Assembly: GCA_949295905.1 (NCBI GenBank)
Contig: CASFNA010000005.1
Coordinates: 124,001 to 188,000, forward strand
Direction: 5' to 3'
Origin: an uncultured Prevotellaceae bacterium
Lineage (GTDB): Bacteria > Bacteroidota > Bacteroidia > Bacteroidales > Bacteroidaceae
Length of the DNA: 64,000 bases
Shown: positions 41,703 to 50,324 of the stretch, one piece after another
Numbering within the stretch: the stretch's first letter is position 1
Layout of the letters: every line of letters begins with the position of its first letter
The notes under the pieces: model-generated
What the model saw: the letters and a program-made list of their open reading frames with translations, nothing else
Databases searched by the model: none
What the model was told of the DNA's origin: nothing
Program-made: the position numbers and the translations under genes

Positions 41703-44138
41703 TCAATGGTCTATCGTTATTTTGAAGCTCTTGTGCGTACCGTTGGCGTTTACATCAAGGATGTATAGGCCGTTGGGAACGTCGCTCACGTTGATGACAT
41801 TGCTCATATCCGTTGTCGTAACGGCCTTTACGCAGCTGCCTTGCAGGCTGTACAGGCTGATGCGTGTCTTCACGCCTTCAAATGGCAGGTCGACATGCAG
41901 CTCGTCGCTCACGGGGTTCGGGTAAACAGCCGCCTTGGTCTGCTCCAAGTCGCGTTCGATGCTTGTCGTGGTGTTGCCCTTTAGGTCTACGACGTAAGCA
42001 TACCGACCTTGTCCCTTCATGCACCATCCTGTCATGTAGCGCCCGTTGGGTGAAAGGTCTGTTACGCCGCACACGTAGTAGCCTTGCATGTCGATGCCGA
42101 GATGGGATGTAAGGTATTGGTTCATTTCTACAAGGCCGGTCTCTTCCGTCCAGGCAAAAGAGCTTGCTCCAGAACCTACTTGTCCTACGACAAACTGCCC
42201 GTCGTTGGTCATGTCATACACCATGTAGTCAGAACCGGGAGTGGGGTCAAGCAGTTGCAAACCTTTCTCTTCGCTCCAAAGCCACGGCCCGTCTATTGCG
42301 AAGTTGGTGGTGTTGCCTCGTCCGCCTATTATCTTTCCGTCGGCAGATACGGCGTTGGCCTGGCCCAGAAGTTTTGAGTTCATGTCACTCATTCCTTCTT
42401 GGGTGTAGCTCGTATCAAGGTCGTCTTCCGTCATGTCAGGGTCTTTCAGCATGAGGCTTTGGTCGTAACCTCCGCTTGCATTTTTGCGCCATACCGAGGC
42501 GTACCATGGGCCGTGATGGTCTTGCCAGCCTACAATCACGCTGCCGTCGTAGCTTACACCACGTGCTTGAGAATTTCTATTGTCTTTTGCGAACTTGTTG
42601 CCGAGCTTCACAAGTTTCCCGTCCACCCATGCAGAAGCTTCGCATACTATGGCACTGTTGTCTGACAACTGTTCGTATGTGTACACACCGCCGACTACAG
42701 TCGAGCCGTCGCCCGATATGTCCCAGCCGGATGAAGCCGTCTCGCCGGAGAAATACCCGGTGGCTGGCAGAGGTGTCCATTCGTCGTTTTCCACATCATA
42801 CAGCGCGGCGGTATAGCCTGATACATTCTCTTGGTGTCCTTTGTAAAAGAATGTTCCGTCTGTTCCACAGATGCTCATTGCTTCTGTATTTGCCACAATT
42901 CCCATTAAGTCGATGCCGTCAACCACGTCGATTTCAACCTTGTTCCATGTCTCGCCCATGTCTGATGTCTCGTAGATGCAGCCTTCGCCTCCCACTATTG
43001 TGACCGTGCCGTCCATGTAGTCTGCACCGTTCCATGTTATGTTTTCAGTGCCTTCGGCAATGTTCTGTTCCGTCCAAGTCTTGCCATTGTCTGTAGTCAT
43101 GTAGACGATGCCTGCGCCAAGGGCTATGCCGTTATTGTCGTCAAAGAACTTTATGCGGTTGAATACAGGGGTGCCGTCGGTTGCATAAGGACTTACCGAG
43201 GCGCTGGCATCAAACACAGTGCTCCATGTCTTGCCGTAGTCTTCCGACTTTTGTATGAGTCCGTTGCGTGTTGCCATATAATAAGTTTCGCCCGTATGTG
43301 TGATGCTTGCAGGCACTCCGCCTAAGCCTGATGACACGTTGAACGATTCAACGGCGTCTGTAGAGTACCATACGGCACCGCTTCCGTCAGCGAGTTCCAG
43401 ACCGAGCACGCCGTATTTATACAAGTAATTCTCTTCTATGGGAATGAAGTCCATTGCCAAATAGGCATTCACTTCATCGGTATTGCCTGCTGGATGTGGG
43501 TCGATTGCGTCCCATTGCGTCCCTGAATTTTGAGTATAGTAGAAGCATCCGTTCTGTCCGCCGGTGTAGCCTAACATCCATGATTGCCAGCAGATGAATT
43601 CCAGTCCGCCTTTCCAGCCGTTGGTAGTTGTCGTCTCTCCAGGATTGTTTACGGCAATATTGGTTACTCTCCATGTCTTCCCCTTGTCGGTGTTTTTCAG
43701 CATTAACCCTTTTTGTCCGTCGTCACTTCCACCTATGGCAAATAGGTTTGCGCTCATAGGAACACGCGATATGTCCTTGAAGTTGACACCCATGTCGTCG
43801 AATTGTGTCTTCTGCCACGATGTGGATACGGCTATTTTGTCGCTGTGCATCACTGCTCCGATTGTCTTGCCGTCGTCTGTAAAGTGGGCCTCTCCGCCCA
43901 CGTTGTTGCCTGCCGACACGCCTCCAATCAGTTGTATGTTGCCGGTCTGCGGTGTCCAGATGTTGAACGGGTCGTTCCAGTTGTTGGATATTATAGCCTG
44001 TCCCTCGTTGTTCACGCTCCATGAGGCAAACTGGGTATCTGTCGCCCAAAAGCTTTTTTCTTGGCTGTCACTGCTTTGAGCCGTCGCCATGCCGTAGCCG
44101 TATAGGCCAGCGAGCATAAGTAAAAATGTTTTTTTCAT
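41703..44138 (-). CDS. T9SS-exported Asp-box and beta-propeller-like protein
   Basis: An 811-residue secreted protein with a signal peptide (MKKTFLLMLAGLYGYGMATAQ). Residues 100-430 contain at least four Asp-box-like motifs (NTDKGKTWRV, SEDYGKTWST, TTDNGKTWTE, TSDMGETWNK) as in sialidase/Vps10-type propellers. Residues 450-720 carry five repeats of the HAF type (SGDGSTVVGG, SYDGSVIVGW, SADGKIIGGR, TNDGQFVVGQ, SPNGRYMTGW). The C-terminal 75 residues (VYPNPVSDELHVDL, LPNGLYILDVN-like end) are a type A T9SS sorting domain. No sialidase Arg triad or FRIP motif is seen, so enzymatic activity is doubtful; adhesion or binding is more likely. Confidence 0.85.
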   Translation of the reverse strand: MKKTFLLMLAGLYGYGMATAQSSDSQEKSFWATDTQFASWSVNNEGQAIISNNWNDPFNIWTPQTGNIQLIGGVSAGNNVGGEAHFTDDGKTIGAVMHSDKIAVSTSWQKTQFDDMGVNFKDISRVPMSANLFAIGGSDDGQKGLMLKNTDKGKTWRVTNIAVNNPGETTTTNGWKGGLEFICWQSWMLGYTGGQNGCFYYTQNSGTQWDAIDPHPAGNTDEVNAYLAMDFIPIEENYLYKYGVLGLELADGSGAVWYSTDAVESFNVSSGLGGVPASITHTGETYYMATRNGLIQKSEDYGKTWSTVFDASASVSPYATDGTPVFNRIKFFDDNNGIALGAGIVYMTTDNGKTWTEQNIAEGTENITWNGADYMDGTVTIVGGEGCIYETSDMGETWNKVEIDVVDGIDLMGIVANTEAMSICGTDGTFFYKGHQENVSGYTAALYDVENDEWTPLPATGYFSGETASSGWDISGDGSTVVGGVYTYEQLSDNSAIVCEASAWVDGKLVKLGNKFAKDNRNSQARGVSYDGSVIVGWQDHHGPWYASVWRKNASGGYDQSLMLKDPDMTEDDLDTSYTQEGMSDMNSKLLGQANAVSADGKIIGGRGNTTNFAIDGPWLWSEEKGLQLLDPTPGSDYMVYDMTNDGQFVVGQVGSGASSFAWTEETGLVEMNQYLTSHLGIDMQGYYVCGVTDLSPNGRYMTGWCMKGQGRYAYVVDLKGNTTTSIERDLEQTKAAVYPNPVSDELHVDLPFEGVKTRISLYSLQGSCVKAVTTTDMSNVINVSDVPNGLYILDVNANGTHKSFKITIDH

Positions 44139-44175
44139 AAGCAAATTATTTTAGGTTTGTGATTGATACCTATCG

Positions 44176-44206
44176 CAAAATTAGCATTTGTAACATCAAA
44201 ACCCAA
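44176..44206 (-). promoter_or_regulatory. Promoter of the Asp-box protein gene
   Basis: On the minus strand, TTG (44206-44204) and TAATTTTG (44183-44176) are 20 bases apart. The leader is about 30 bases. Confidence 0.7.
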
Positions 44207-44304
44207 GCTTTTGCGGTAGACAAAGCGGCGGACAGGTTTGTTAAAATATGTTTTATGTTTGGTGTTGAGGCAGTTACGCCGTCTTAATATAGGCAAATTA
44301 ATGT

Positions 44305-44312
44305 TATCTTTG
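44305..44312 (+). promoter_or_regulatory. Candidate -7 box of the TPR-LuxR-like gene
   Basis: TATCTTTG lies 25 bases before the ATG. No TTG is found at the ideal distance. Confidence 0.45.
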
Positions 44313-44337
44313 CATATATGTTAATTGTTGAAATGTC

Positions 44338-45765
44338 ATGAATTTATTTGCGAAACCAATGCGCAGGGCTGCGCATGTGCTCCTGGCGGCAGTGCTTCTG
44401 ACCGCATGCGGCGGCGCAAAGGATGACGGGCGCGCGCTTTTCGAGCAAGGACTTCAGGAGATGAGGGACGGCGACATACCCGTGGCTTACCAGCAGTTCC
44501 ACCGTGCACTGGCGGCGTTCGCCGAGCAAGGCGACAGCGTGGGCATGTTTGAGGCGAAGTCACATCTAAGCCTGTTGTGCAGCACGATAGGGCAGAAGGA
44601 CGAGGGGCGGCGGCTCGTCAATTCCACTCCTTACTTCCATGTGAAGGGCAAGGGCAACTACAGTTCGCAATACTATTGGCGAATGAAGGCGTATTACGCC
44701 TTCACGCTCGACAACGATTATGACGCTGCGGCTGAATACATAAGCAACCTGTTGGTGCTCGACAGCGTTGATTTCCCTGACAATAAGACTTACCTTTACA
44801 TGGACAAGGCGAACCTTGCCGAGATGTTCTTCAGGACAGGGCAGACCGTCAGGGCTTGGAACATAATCCGCAGTTTGGAGGCCGAGCCGCTGGAGAACGA
44901 CATGTACCTGTCGCAGACTTACTATATGCACGCCCTGCTACTTGAACATGAGGGCAAGGCCGACAGCGCCTGCGCGTATGCAAGGCGCAGCATGAGGTAT
45001 TCCGCGATGTACGACGCCCCCGAGAACGAGGCCAACGCGATGAAGATAATAATGAAGAAAGACAGCGCGCGCGGCGACATGGCCGAGTACATAGCGCAGC
45101 GCAACGCCTATGACAGCCTTACAAACCGTATTCGCGGGGCTGAATTGCTACGCCATATAGCCGTGATTCAGGAACGCCACAAATACGACTTGGCCATGAA
45201 GGAAACGCAAAAGGCGCACATGGAGCGCAACATGTTGCTATGGGGGCTGACCTTGTGCGCCACCGCACTGTGCGCCATTGCCCTTTTGCTGTACAAGCAA
45301 AGCAGGCTTAGGCTGAATACGGAAACGGCCGAACGGCGCAGGCTTGACAAGGAAATAGAGTATAAACGCCTTGAAAACGAACTGTTGGCGTTGAAGATGG
45401 AGCAGACAAAGGACGAACTGGCAAGGCAGCGCAACGACAATGCCAACATGCTGAAACATGTGGCCGCTGCCGATGACAGGAAAGAAGCGAAGACAAGGTT
45501 GGAAATGCTTAAGGCTACGCTAAATACAGAGCACGCTCCATTTTTGCAGTATGTGGGAAAGCATTTTCCACAACTTACGCACAATGATGTGCTGATACTC
45601 GGTTTCATGCGTATGGATATGACATCCCGCGAGGTTGCGTCGGCTCTTGGAATATCGGTTGAAAGCTACCAGAAGGCTTGTTATCGCCTGCGTAAGAAAT
45701 TGCAGATAAGCACGGCTTCCGGCCTTGTTGATTTTGTAAAAAACGTCGATGTGCGTCAATGTTGA
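44338..45765 (+). CDS. Membrane-anchored TPR regulator with C-terminal HTH
   Basis: A 475-residue protein. A lipoprotein-like signal (ending LLTACGG), periplasmic TPR-like helices to about residue 280, and one transmembrane helix at about 298-319 (LLWGLTLCATALCAIALLLY) are followed by a long charged coiled coil (RRRLDKEIEYKRLENELLA). The C-terminal domain (about 410-470) has the helix-turn-helix LTHNDVLILGFMRMDMTSRE plus VASALGISVESYQKACYRLR, similar to LuxR/sigma-region-4 folds. The layout parallels the TPR-AraC protein at 6-8 kb with a different DNA-binding head. It is divergent from the T9SS Asp-box gene, a possible target. Confidence 0.8.
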   Translation: MNLFAKPMRRAAHVLLAAVLLTACGGAKDDGRALFEQGLQEMRDGDIPVAYQQFHRALAAFAEQGDSVGMFEAKSHLSLLCSTIGQKDEGRRLVNSTPYFHVKGKGNYSSQYYWRMKAYYAFTLDNDYDAAAEYISNLLVLDSVDFPDNKTYLYMDKANLAEMFFRTGQTVRAWNIIRSLEAEPLENDMYLSQTYYMHALLLEHEGKADSACAYARRSMRYSAMYDAPENEANAMKIIMKKDSARGDMAEYIAQRNAYDSLTNRIRGAELLRHIAVIQERHKYDLAMKETQKAHMERNMLLWGLTLCATALCAIALLLYKQSRLRLNTETAERRRLDKEIEYKRLENELLALKMEQTKDELARQRNDNANMLKHVAAADDRKEAKTRLEMLKATLNTEHAPFLQYVGKHFPQLTHNDVLILGFMRMDMTSREVASALGISVESYQKACYRLRKKLQISTASGLVDFVKNVDVRQC

Positions 45766-45842
45766 CAACCGCCTGTTGCCAGACTTTAGGAATCAGCGTT
45801 GCCAATTGACGGCAAAACGCAATGCAAAAAGCCGTGAATTGT

Positions 45843-45890
45843 GATGCAAAAGGCCGTCTTTCACATGATGAAAGACGGCCTTTTGCAAAC
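45843..45890. repeat. 22-base palindrome cluster R10
   Basis: Two units, GCAAAAGGCCGTCTTTCAC and GATGAAAGACGGCCTTTTGC, which also pair with each other as one hairpin, lie between convergent genes. A related decayed unit (GCAAAAAGCCGTGAATTG) precedes them. Confidence 0.8.
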
Positions 45891-45956
45891 AGCTTTAAAC
45901 CAAGCTGTTACCGATGTGGCGGTTAGCGCGCATGTTAATGGCTTAGCGGCGGCTGA

Positions 45957-47126
45957 TTATTTGCTACAGTGGAGCGTTATTACTGTGATTTCGTTGCTTG
46001 CCCCGAGGCGGAAAGGAATGAAGCCGCCCATGCCGTATGACACGTTGATGGCGCGTCCGCCTTCATTGTACATGCCGCCCCACTCCTTATAATTTATGGC
46101 CGCCGGCGACCATCCGAAAACTTTTAATTGTCCGGCGTGCGTGTGCCCGCTTAACGTAAGCTGGGCGTTGCTCTTTGGAAGTATGGTGCGCCGCCACGAA
46201 GAAGGGTCGTGCTGAAGCATCAGGACGAACGCTCCGGGCTGCACTCTGGCAAGCGTCTTGCCTATGTCTCCTTTCTTGGGGAAACGCTTTCCGCCGTCGT
46301 TCTCCATCCCGGCCACCACTATTGAGTCGCCACCGCGCCGTATTGTGCGGTGCTCGTTAAGCAGCAAGTCCCAGCCAAGTTGCCGCTGGAGGCTGATTAG
46401 TTCGCGTTCGTTGGCTACCTTGGTTGCGCTCTCCGCGTCTATGTACATAGAGTAGTCATGGTTGCCGAGCACGCTGAACACTCCGTCCTTGGCCTTGATG
46501 CGGCTTAAAGTCTGCATGAACGGGTAAAGCTCTTTAGGCTCCATGTTCTGCAAGTCGCCGGTAAACACGGCCATGTCAGCCTGTTGCGTGTTGATAAGGT
46601 TTACCACTTTTTCGGGAATATCGGCGTAGCTGCTGCCGTAAGTGCCTATGTGGGCGTCGCTGAAATGCACTATTTTATATCCGTCGAAAGCCTTTGGAAG
46701 GTCGGCGGATGTGAACGTTTCGTGCCTTACCTCTACTTTCCTAAAGCCCCATGTGCCGCCATACGCCACGGCTATGACCGCTCCGAAGCCGAGCAGAAGC
46801 CCCACAAGGTTGCCCCAGTTGTTGTGGGTGTGGTGGTAACGGCAGTGTGCCCAGCCGAGAAACGAGCAGAAGGAGAACAGGAACTTGGGCACTATCATTA
46901 TGCCGAAGAGCAGCAGGTACAGGTGCAGAAGCAGCAGATTGTCGGGCGCGAAGTTGCGTCTCGTTGCAAGGAAGATGGTGTAAAAGAACATGAACGCTCC
47001 CGGCAGCCACCACAATACGCGCTGCCACCACAGGTAACGGGTGCGTTTTCGCAGGAAGCGGCGGTCTAAATAGTAGTCAGGCAAGGTGATGAACAGGAGC
47101 AGGTATATGAATATGCGTGCAATCAT
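45957..47126 (-). CDS. Membrane-anchored metallophosphoesterase
   Basis: A 389-residue protein with four N-terminal hydrophobic helices (residues 1-140) and a calcineurin-like phosphoesterase domain. Metal motifs are in order: HFSDAHIGTYG (DxH, near 155), VFTGDLQNM (GD), VLGNHDYSM (GNHD, near 220), a conserved His in LQHDPSSWR, and LSGHTHAGQ (GHxH, near 345). It resembles YaeI/UDP-diacylglucosamine pyrophosphatase-type phosphodiesterases, so a lipid or cell-wall intermediate is a possible substrate. It follows pyrC on the same strand by 100 bases. Confidence 0.88.
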   Translation of the reverse strand: MIARIFIYLLLFITLPDYYLDRRFLRKRTRYLWWQRVLWWLPGAFMFFYTIFLATRRNFAPDNLLLLHLYLLLFGIMIVPKFLFSFCSFLGWAHCRYHHTHNNWGNLVGLLLGFGAVIAVAYGGTWGFRKVEVRHETFTSADLPKAFDGYKIVHFSDAHIGTYGSSYADIPEKVVNLINTQQADMAVFTGDLQNMEPKELYPFMQTLSRIKAKDGVFSVLGNHDYSMYIDAESATKVANERELISLQRQLGWDLLLNEHRTIRRGGDSIVVAGMENDGGKRFPKKGDIGKTLARVQPGAFVLMLQHDPSSWRRTILPKSNAQLTLSGHTHAGQLKVFGWSPAAINYKEWGGMYNEGGRAINVSYGMGGFIPFRLGASNEITVITLHCSK

Positions 47127-47128
47127 TT

Positions 47129-47176
47129 ATGTTTATGGTTATGTGGTTTTATGGTTATACGGTTGTACGGTTGCAA
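47129..47176. repeat. T/G-rich simple tract
   Basis: Repeated GTTTATGGTTATGTGGTTTT and GGTTATACGGTTGTACGGTT tokens lie between pyrC and the metallophosphoesterase gene. They are followed by TCTCACCTTCTCAC-type tokens (47190-47220) that resemble one arm of the long inverted repeat at 32.2 kb. Confidence 0.5.
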
Positions 47177-47226
47177 GAACTTACGGTGTCTCACCTTCTC
47201 ACTTCCTCGCCTTCTCACTTTTTCCT

Positions 47227-48561
47227 CTACCTGAAAAGGACTTCCTCGCCGCGGCAGGAGGCATCGAAACGGCCGTTGTCAAGTATGTGGCGGCCGTTGC
47301 AGAAGGTGTGTTCCACGCGCCAGTTGAACGTGTGTCCCGTCATGGGAGACCATCCGCACTTGCTCTGTATGCAGTCTTCCGTCACCGTCCAAGGCGCGTC
47401 CGGGCGCACAATTGTCAAGTCGGCCTTGTAGCCTTTGCGTATGAATCCGCGGCGGCGTACATCGAACAGTTGTGCAGGACGGTGGCACATAAGTTCCGCC
47501 ACGCGCTCAACGGTGAGCACGCCGCAGTCAACAAGCTCAAGCATGGCCACAAGCGAGAACTGGAGCATCGGCATACCTGATGCCGCCTTGGCGCATCTTC
47601 CCTGCTTGTCGGCCGGCAGATGCGGCGCATGGTCTGTCCCGACGACGGCTATACGGCCGTCGGTCAGGGCGCGGCGCAACGCATCTCGGTCAGCTTCCGA
47701 CTTGACGGCGGGGTTGCATTTGATGAGCGTTCCGAGCCTTGCATAGTCCTTGTCGCAGAACATAAGATGAGCTATGACGGCCTCGGCGGTGATGCCTGGC
47801 ATGGTGTCTGTCCACGGTTCGAAGAGCGAAAGCTCGCGTGCAGTAGTGACGTGTGCCACGTGCAGGCGTGCCCCGTGTTTCCTTGCGAGCCTTACGGCAA
47901 GCTCTGTCGAGCGGTAGCAGGCTTCTTCGCTGCGTATTTCAGGATGATGTATTACGCCGGGGTCGTCGCCGTACAGCTCTTTGGCACGGCGCATGTTGTC
48001 GTTTATTATGCCGGTGTCCTCGCAGTGGGCCATGACAGGAACGGTGGCGGTGGCGAATATTTTGTCGAGCGCTTCGGTGCGGTCAACGAGCATGTTGCCC
48101 GTGGACGAGCCCATGAATAGCTTTATTCCGGGTATGCGGTGGATGTCAAGCTGGCTGAAGGTGTCGGCGTTAGTGTTGGTGGCTCCGTAGAAGAAGGAGT
48201 AGTTTACGTGGCTGTCGCGTGCGGCGATGGCGCGTTTCACTTCGAGCGCGAGCGGTGTCGTGGTCTGCGGAACGGTGTTGGGCATGTCAAAGTATGTCGT
48301 AACTCCGCCGTATGCCGCAGCCCTGCTTTCGCTCCGTATGTCGGCTTTCGCCGTAAGGCCGGGTTCGCGGAAGTGTACGTGGTCGTCTATAATGCCGGGC
48401 AAAACGAAGCACCCCGTGGCCTCGACGGTGTAGTCGAATTGCCCACGGGGTGTATTGTTACCTTCTATAATGTCTGAAATGCAATCGCCGTTGATTACGA
48501 TTGAGCCTTTGAATGCTTTGCCTTCGTTTACTATCGTAGCGTTTTTTATCAGTGATTTCAT
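47227..48561 (-). CDS. pyrC: Dihydroorotase
   Basis: A 444-residue amidohydrolase that cyclises carbamoyl-aspartate to dihydroorotate in pyrimidine synthesis. The metal site IIDDHVHFREPGLTAKADI is near residues 57-75 and AHCEDTG near 178. HVAHVTTARELSLF and VGTDHAPH (near 310) follow. These are the type I dihydroorotase signatures. No other pyr genes are near. It follows the DUF4369 gene by 40 bases, so the two may be cotranscribed. Confidence 0.94.
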   Translation of the reverse strand: MKSLIKNATIVNEGKAFKGSIVINGDCISDIIEGNNTPRGQFDYTVEATGCFVLPGIIDDHVHFREPGLTAKADIRSESRAAAYGGVTTYFDMPNTVPQTTTPLALEVKRAIAARDSHVNYSFFYGATNTNADTFSQLDIHRIPGIKLFMGSSTGNMLVDRTEALDKIFATATVPVMAHCEDTGIINDNMRRAKELYGDDPGVIHHPEIRSEEACYRSTELAVRLARKHGARLHVAHVTTARELSLFEPWTDTMPGITAEAVIAHLMFCDKDYARLGTLIKCNPAVKSEADRDALRRALTDGRIAVVGTDHAPHLPADKQGRCAKAASGMPMLQFSLVAMLELVDCGVLTVERVAELMCHRPAQLFDVRRRGFIRKGYKADLTIVRPDAPWTVTEDCIQSKCGWSPMTGHTFNWRVEHTFCNGRHILDNGRFDASCRGEEVLFR

Positions 48562-48601
48562 TATTTTCGTTGTGCTTGCTTCAAGCTTTCCTTGCCTGGT
48601 G

Positions 48602-49402
48602 TCATTGTGCCGTTGCTGCCATGGAGTCTGCCGCAGCCATGCCCGGAGCCGCCAGCTCGTTGGGTGTCGGTACGTCCTGTACGGGAGCCGTTGCGTCGCC
48701 CGGTATGGCTGTACCGTTCATTATGGCCTGGTTCTGTTGTGCTTTGCGGTAATAGTCGCTTACGTACGGGTTGTTCTTGAACTTGTCGGTGGCCTTGCTC
48801 ATGATGTCTTCTATCCACGGAGACAGTTCAGGGTATCTGTGTCCTGCCGTCATCATGAAGAACACTCCAGGGCCAAGTACGTTGTCGAAGTTCTCCACGA
48901 TGAACGACGTTACGAGCTTGTCTTCACGTTGGGCAATCTGGCTTGCCTTCTCGGCCAGCTGCATGTTCACCTCGTTAAGGTCCTTTCCGTCCATTATCGC
49001 CTGGCTTTGCAGGTGTCCAAGCTCGCTTACTTCGCTTTCGAGTTGCTTGTACTTCTCTATGAATCCGAACAGTTTTTCGTTGAGAGGAGTGCCGCTTACC
49101 TTCTGCTGCGCATTGTCAATCTTTATCAGTATTTCGCCTTCTTCAAGTACGACGGGCATCAGTCCCTCGTCATCCATGAACAGGGTGACGAGCTTCGTAG
49201 AGTCGAGCGTACCAGTGAAGTGGAACTGTCCATGCACAATGTCGCACGAGTCGATGCTTTTAAGGTCGCCGTTGTCGTAGGCTTTGAGGAATAGCATCCT
49301 GCCGTCGAGCGTAGGGACATTTGACGAGCCTTCTATGTTGTACGTATTGGCGCATGACGCAAATGTCAGCACGGCGAGCAGAGCGTAAAGTGTCTTAATC
49401 AT
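48602..49402 (-). CDS. DUF4369 lipoprotein
   Basis: A 266-residue protein with a lipoprotein signal (TFASC near residue 17). It has a DUF4369 domain: YNIEGSSNVPTLDGRMLFLK, SCDIVHGQFHFTG and FMDDEGLMPVVLEEGEILI. In many Bacteroidetes this domain precedes a thioredoxin-like domain. Here the thioredoxin part is missing, and a helical segment (FIEKYKQLESEVSELGHLQS) and an Ala/Pro-rich tail take its place. Function is unknown, probably at the periplasmic face. A minus-strand TACTTTTG (49433-49426) is a candidate -7 box. Confidence 0.8.
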   Translation of the reverse strand: MIKTLYALLAVLTFASCANTYNIEGSSNVPTLDGRMLFLKAYDNGDLKSIDSCDIVHGQFHFTGTLDSTKLVTLFMDDEGLMPVVLEEGEILIKIDNAQQKVSGTPLNEKLFGFIEKYKQLESEVSELGHLQSQAIMDGKDLNEVNMQLAEKASQIAQREDKLVTSFIVENFDNVLGPGVFFMMTAGHRYPELSPWIEDIMSKATDKFKNNPYVSDYYRKAQQNQAIMNGTAIPGDATAPVQDVPTPNELAAPGMAAADSMAATAQ

Positions 49403-49512
49403 AGATATGTATTATAATACCGGCACAAAAGTACAACCTATTGCCGATGTATGGAAAATTTTTTATGCAATTTAAAACAAATATGCCGTCTTTTATAGTT
49501 TTTTTAGCCGTG

Positions 49513-49953
49513 TTATGCTTGCCCGTTGTGTGGCTGTCCTTCTTTTTTCAGCTCGTTCGAGATGCGGTGCGTGGTGTATATCTCAAGTATGGCGGCCACG
49601 AGCAGCAGCACCACCCAGTTGTTGTGGATGTAGGTGAGGTAGTGGTAGTAGCCGTTGTCGATGTACTTCAGGAATAGCGGCAGCAGCGTGTGGTATGTGT
49701 TTTCGAGCATGAGCGCGGCCGAGAGTATGAACAAGGCATCGCCCACGGACATGATTTTGCGCAGCCTCCTTACGGCCGTGTTGCGTCCGTTGTACGTCTG
49801 TTGCAGTTGCATCGAGGCGAAAGCCACGGCTCCCACGGCGAACATCCATGCCGCCGCCGTGAGCGCGGCGAATACGTAAAGCCCTGCGCCGATTACCATC
49901 AGGAACGCTCCGGCAAGCATGGCCAGCGATTGTATTTTACTCAGTTGTTTCAT
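49513..49953 (-). CDS. Small four-helix membrane protein
   Basis: A 146-residue protein with four hydrophobic helices: LAMLAGAFLMVIGAGLYVFA, AAWMFAVGAVAFAS, GDALFILSAALML and NWVVLLLVAAILEIYTTH. I recognise only that similar unnamed proteins occur next to divIC-like genes in Bacteroidetes. Its start lies inside the end of the DivIC/FtsB-like gene (17-base overlap), so the two are translationally coupled. A role near the division or envelope machinery is inference. Confidence 0.65.
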   Translation of the reverse strand: MKQLSKIQSLAMLAGAFLMVIGAGLYVFAALTAAAWMFAVGAVAFASMQLQQTYNGRNTAVRRLRKIMSVGDALFILSAALMLENTYHTLLPLFLKYIDNGYYHYLTYIHNNWVVLLLVAAILEIYTTHRISNELKKEGQPHNGQA

Positions 49954-50272
49954 TGTCGTTTTCTTTTGTCTCGTTGTCGTCGCTCAGTACGAATATGTCT
50001 TCATCGTCGGCTTTCATGAAATACTGTTCGCGGGCAATCTTGGTGATGGCCTTCGGGTTGCGCTGCAGTTCCTTCAGCATGTGTTCGTCTTTCTCGTACT
50101 GGGTGTTGTAGGCGTTGATTTCTTTTTTTATTTCACGTACGAGCATGCGGTTCTGCACATGCTTCATGATGCTATTCTCGCCGACGAAGCCTATTATTAC
50201 GATGCCGAGCACGGACACTATCAGGTATTTCCTGCGGCTGATGAATTTCAAGAAAGAGTACCAGCGGTTCAT
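49937..50272 (-). CDS. Septum formation initiator (DivIC/FtsB-like)
   Basis: A 111-residue single-pass membrane protein. A short basic N-terminus (MNRWYSFLKFISRRK) is followed by a transmembrane helix (YLIVSVLGIVIIGFVG), a coiled coil (MLVREIKKEINAYNTQYEKD) and the family segment NPKAITKIAREQYFMK with an acidic tail. FtsB/DivIC proteins bridge FtsL and FtsQ in the divisome. The start at 50272 is chosen because it begins just before the transmembrane helix and follows the promoter by about 20 bases. Confidence 0.88.
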   Translation of the reverse strand: MNRWYSFLKFISRRKYLIVSVLGIVIIGFVGENSIMKHVQNRMLVREIKKEINAYNTQYEKDEHMLKELQRNPKAITKIAREQYFMKADDEDIFVLSDDNETKENDNETTE

Positions 50273-50294
50273 ACGTTTTGGTTGTTTTTGTCTG

Positions 50295-50324
50295 CAAAGA
50301 TAATGCAAGCCTGGCACAATACAA
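50295..50324 (-). promoter_or_regulatory. Promoter of the DivIC/FtsB-like gene
   Basis: On the minus strand, TTG (50324-50322) and TATCTTTG (50302-50295) are 19 bases apart. Confidence 0.65.

Noticed and set aside
41703-44138. Active sialidase
   Set aside because: Asp-box motifs are present, but the FRIP motif and arginine triad of sialidases are not seen.
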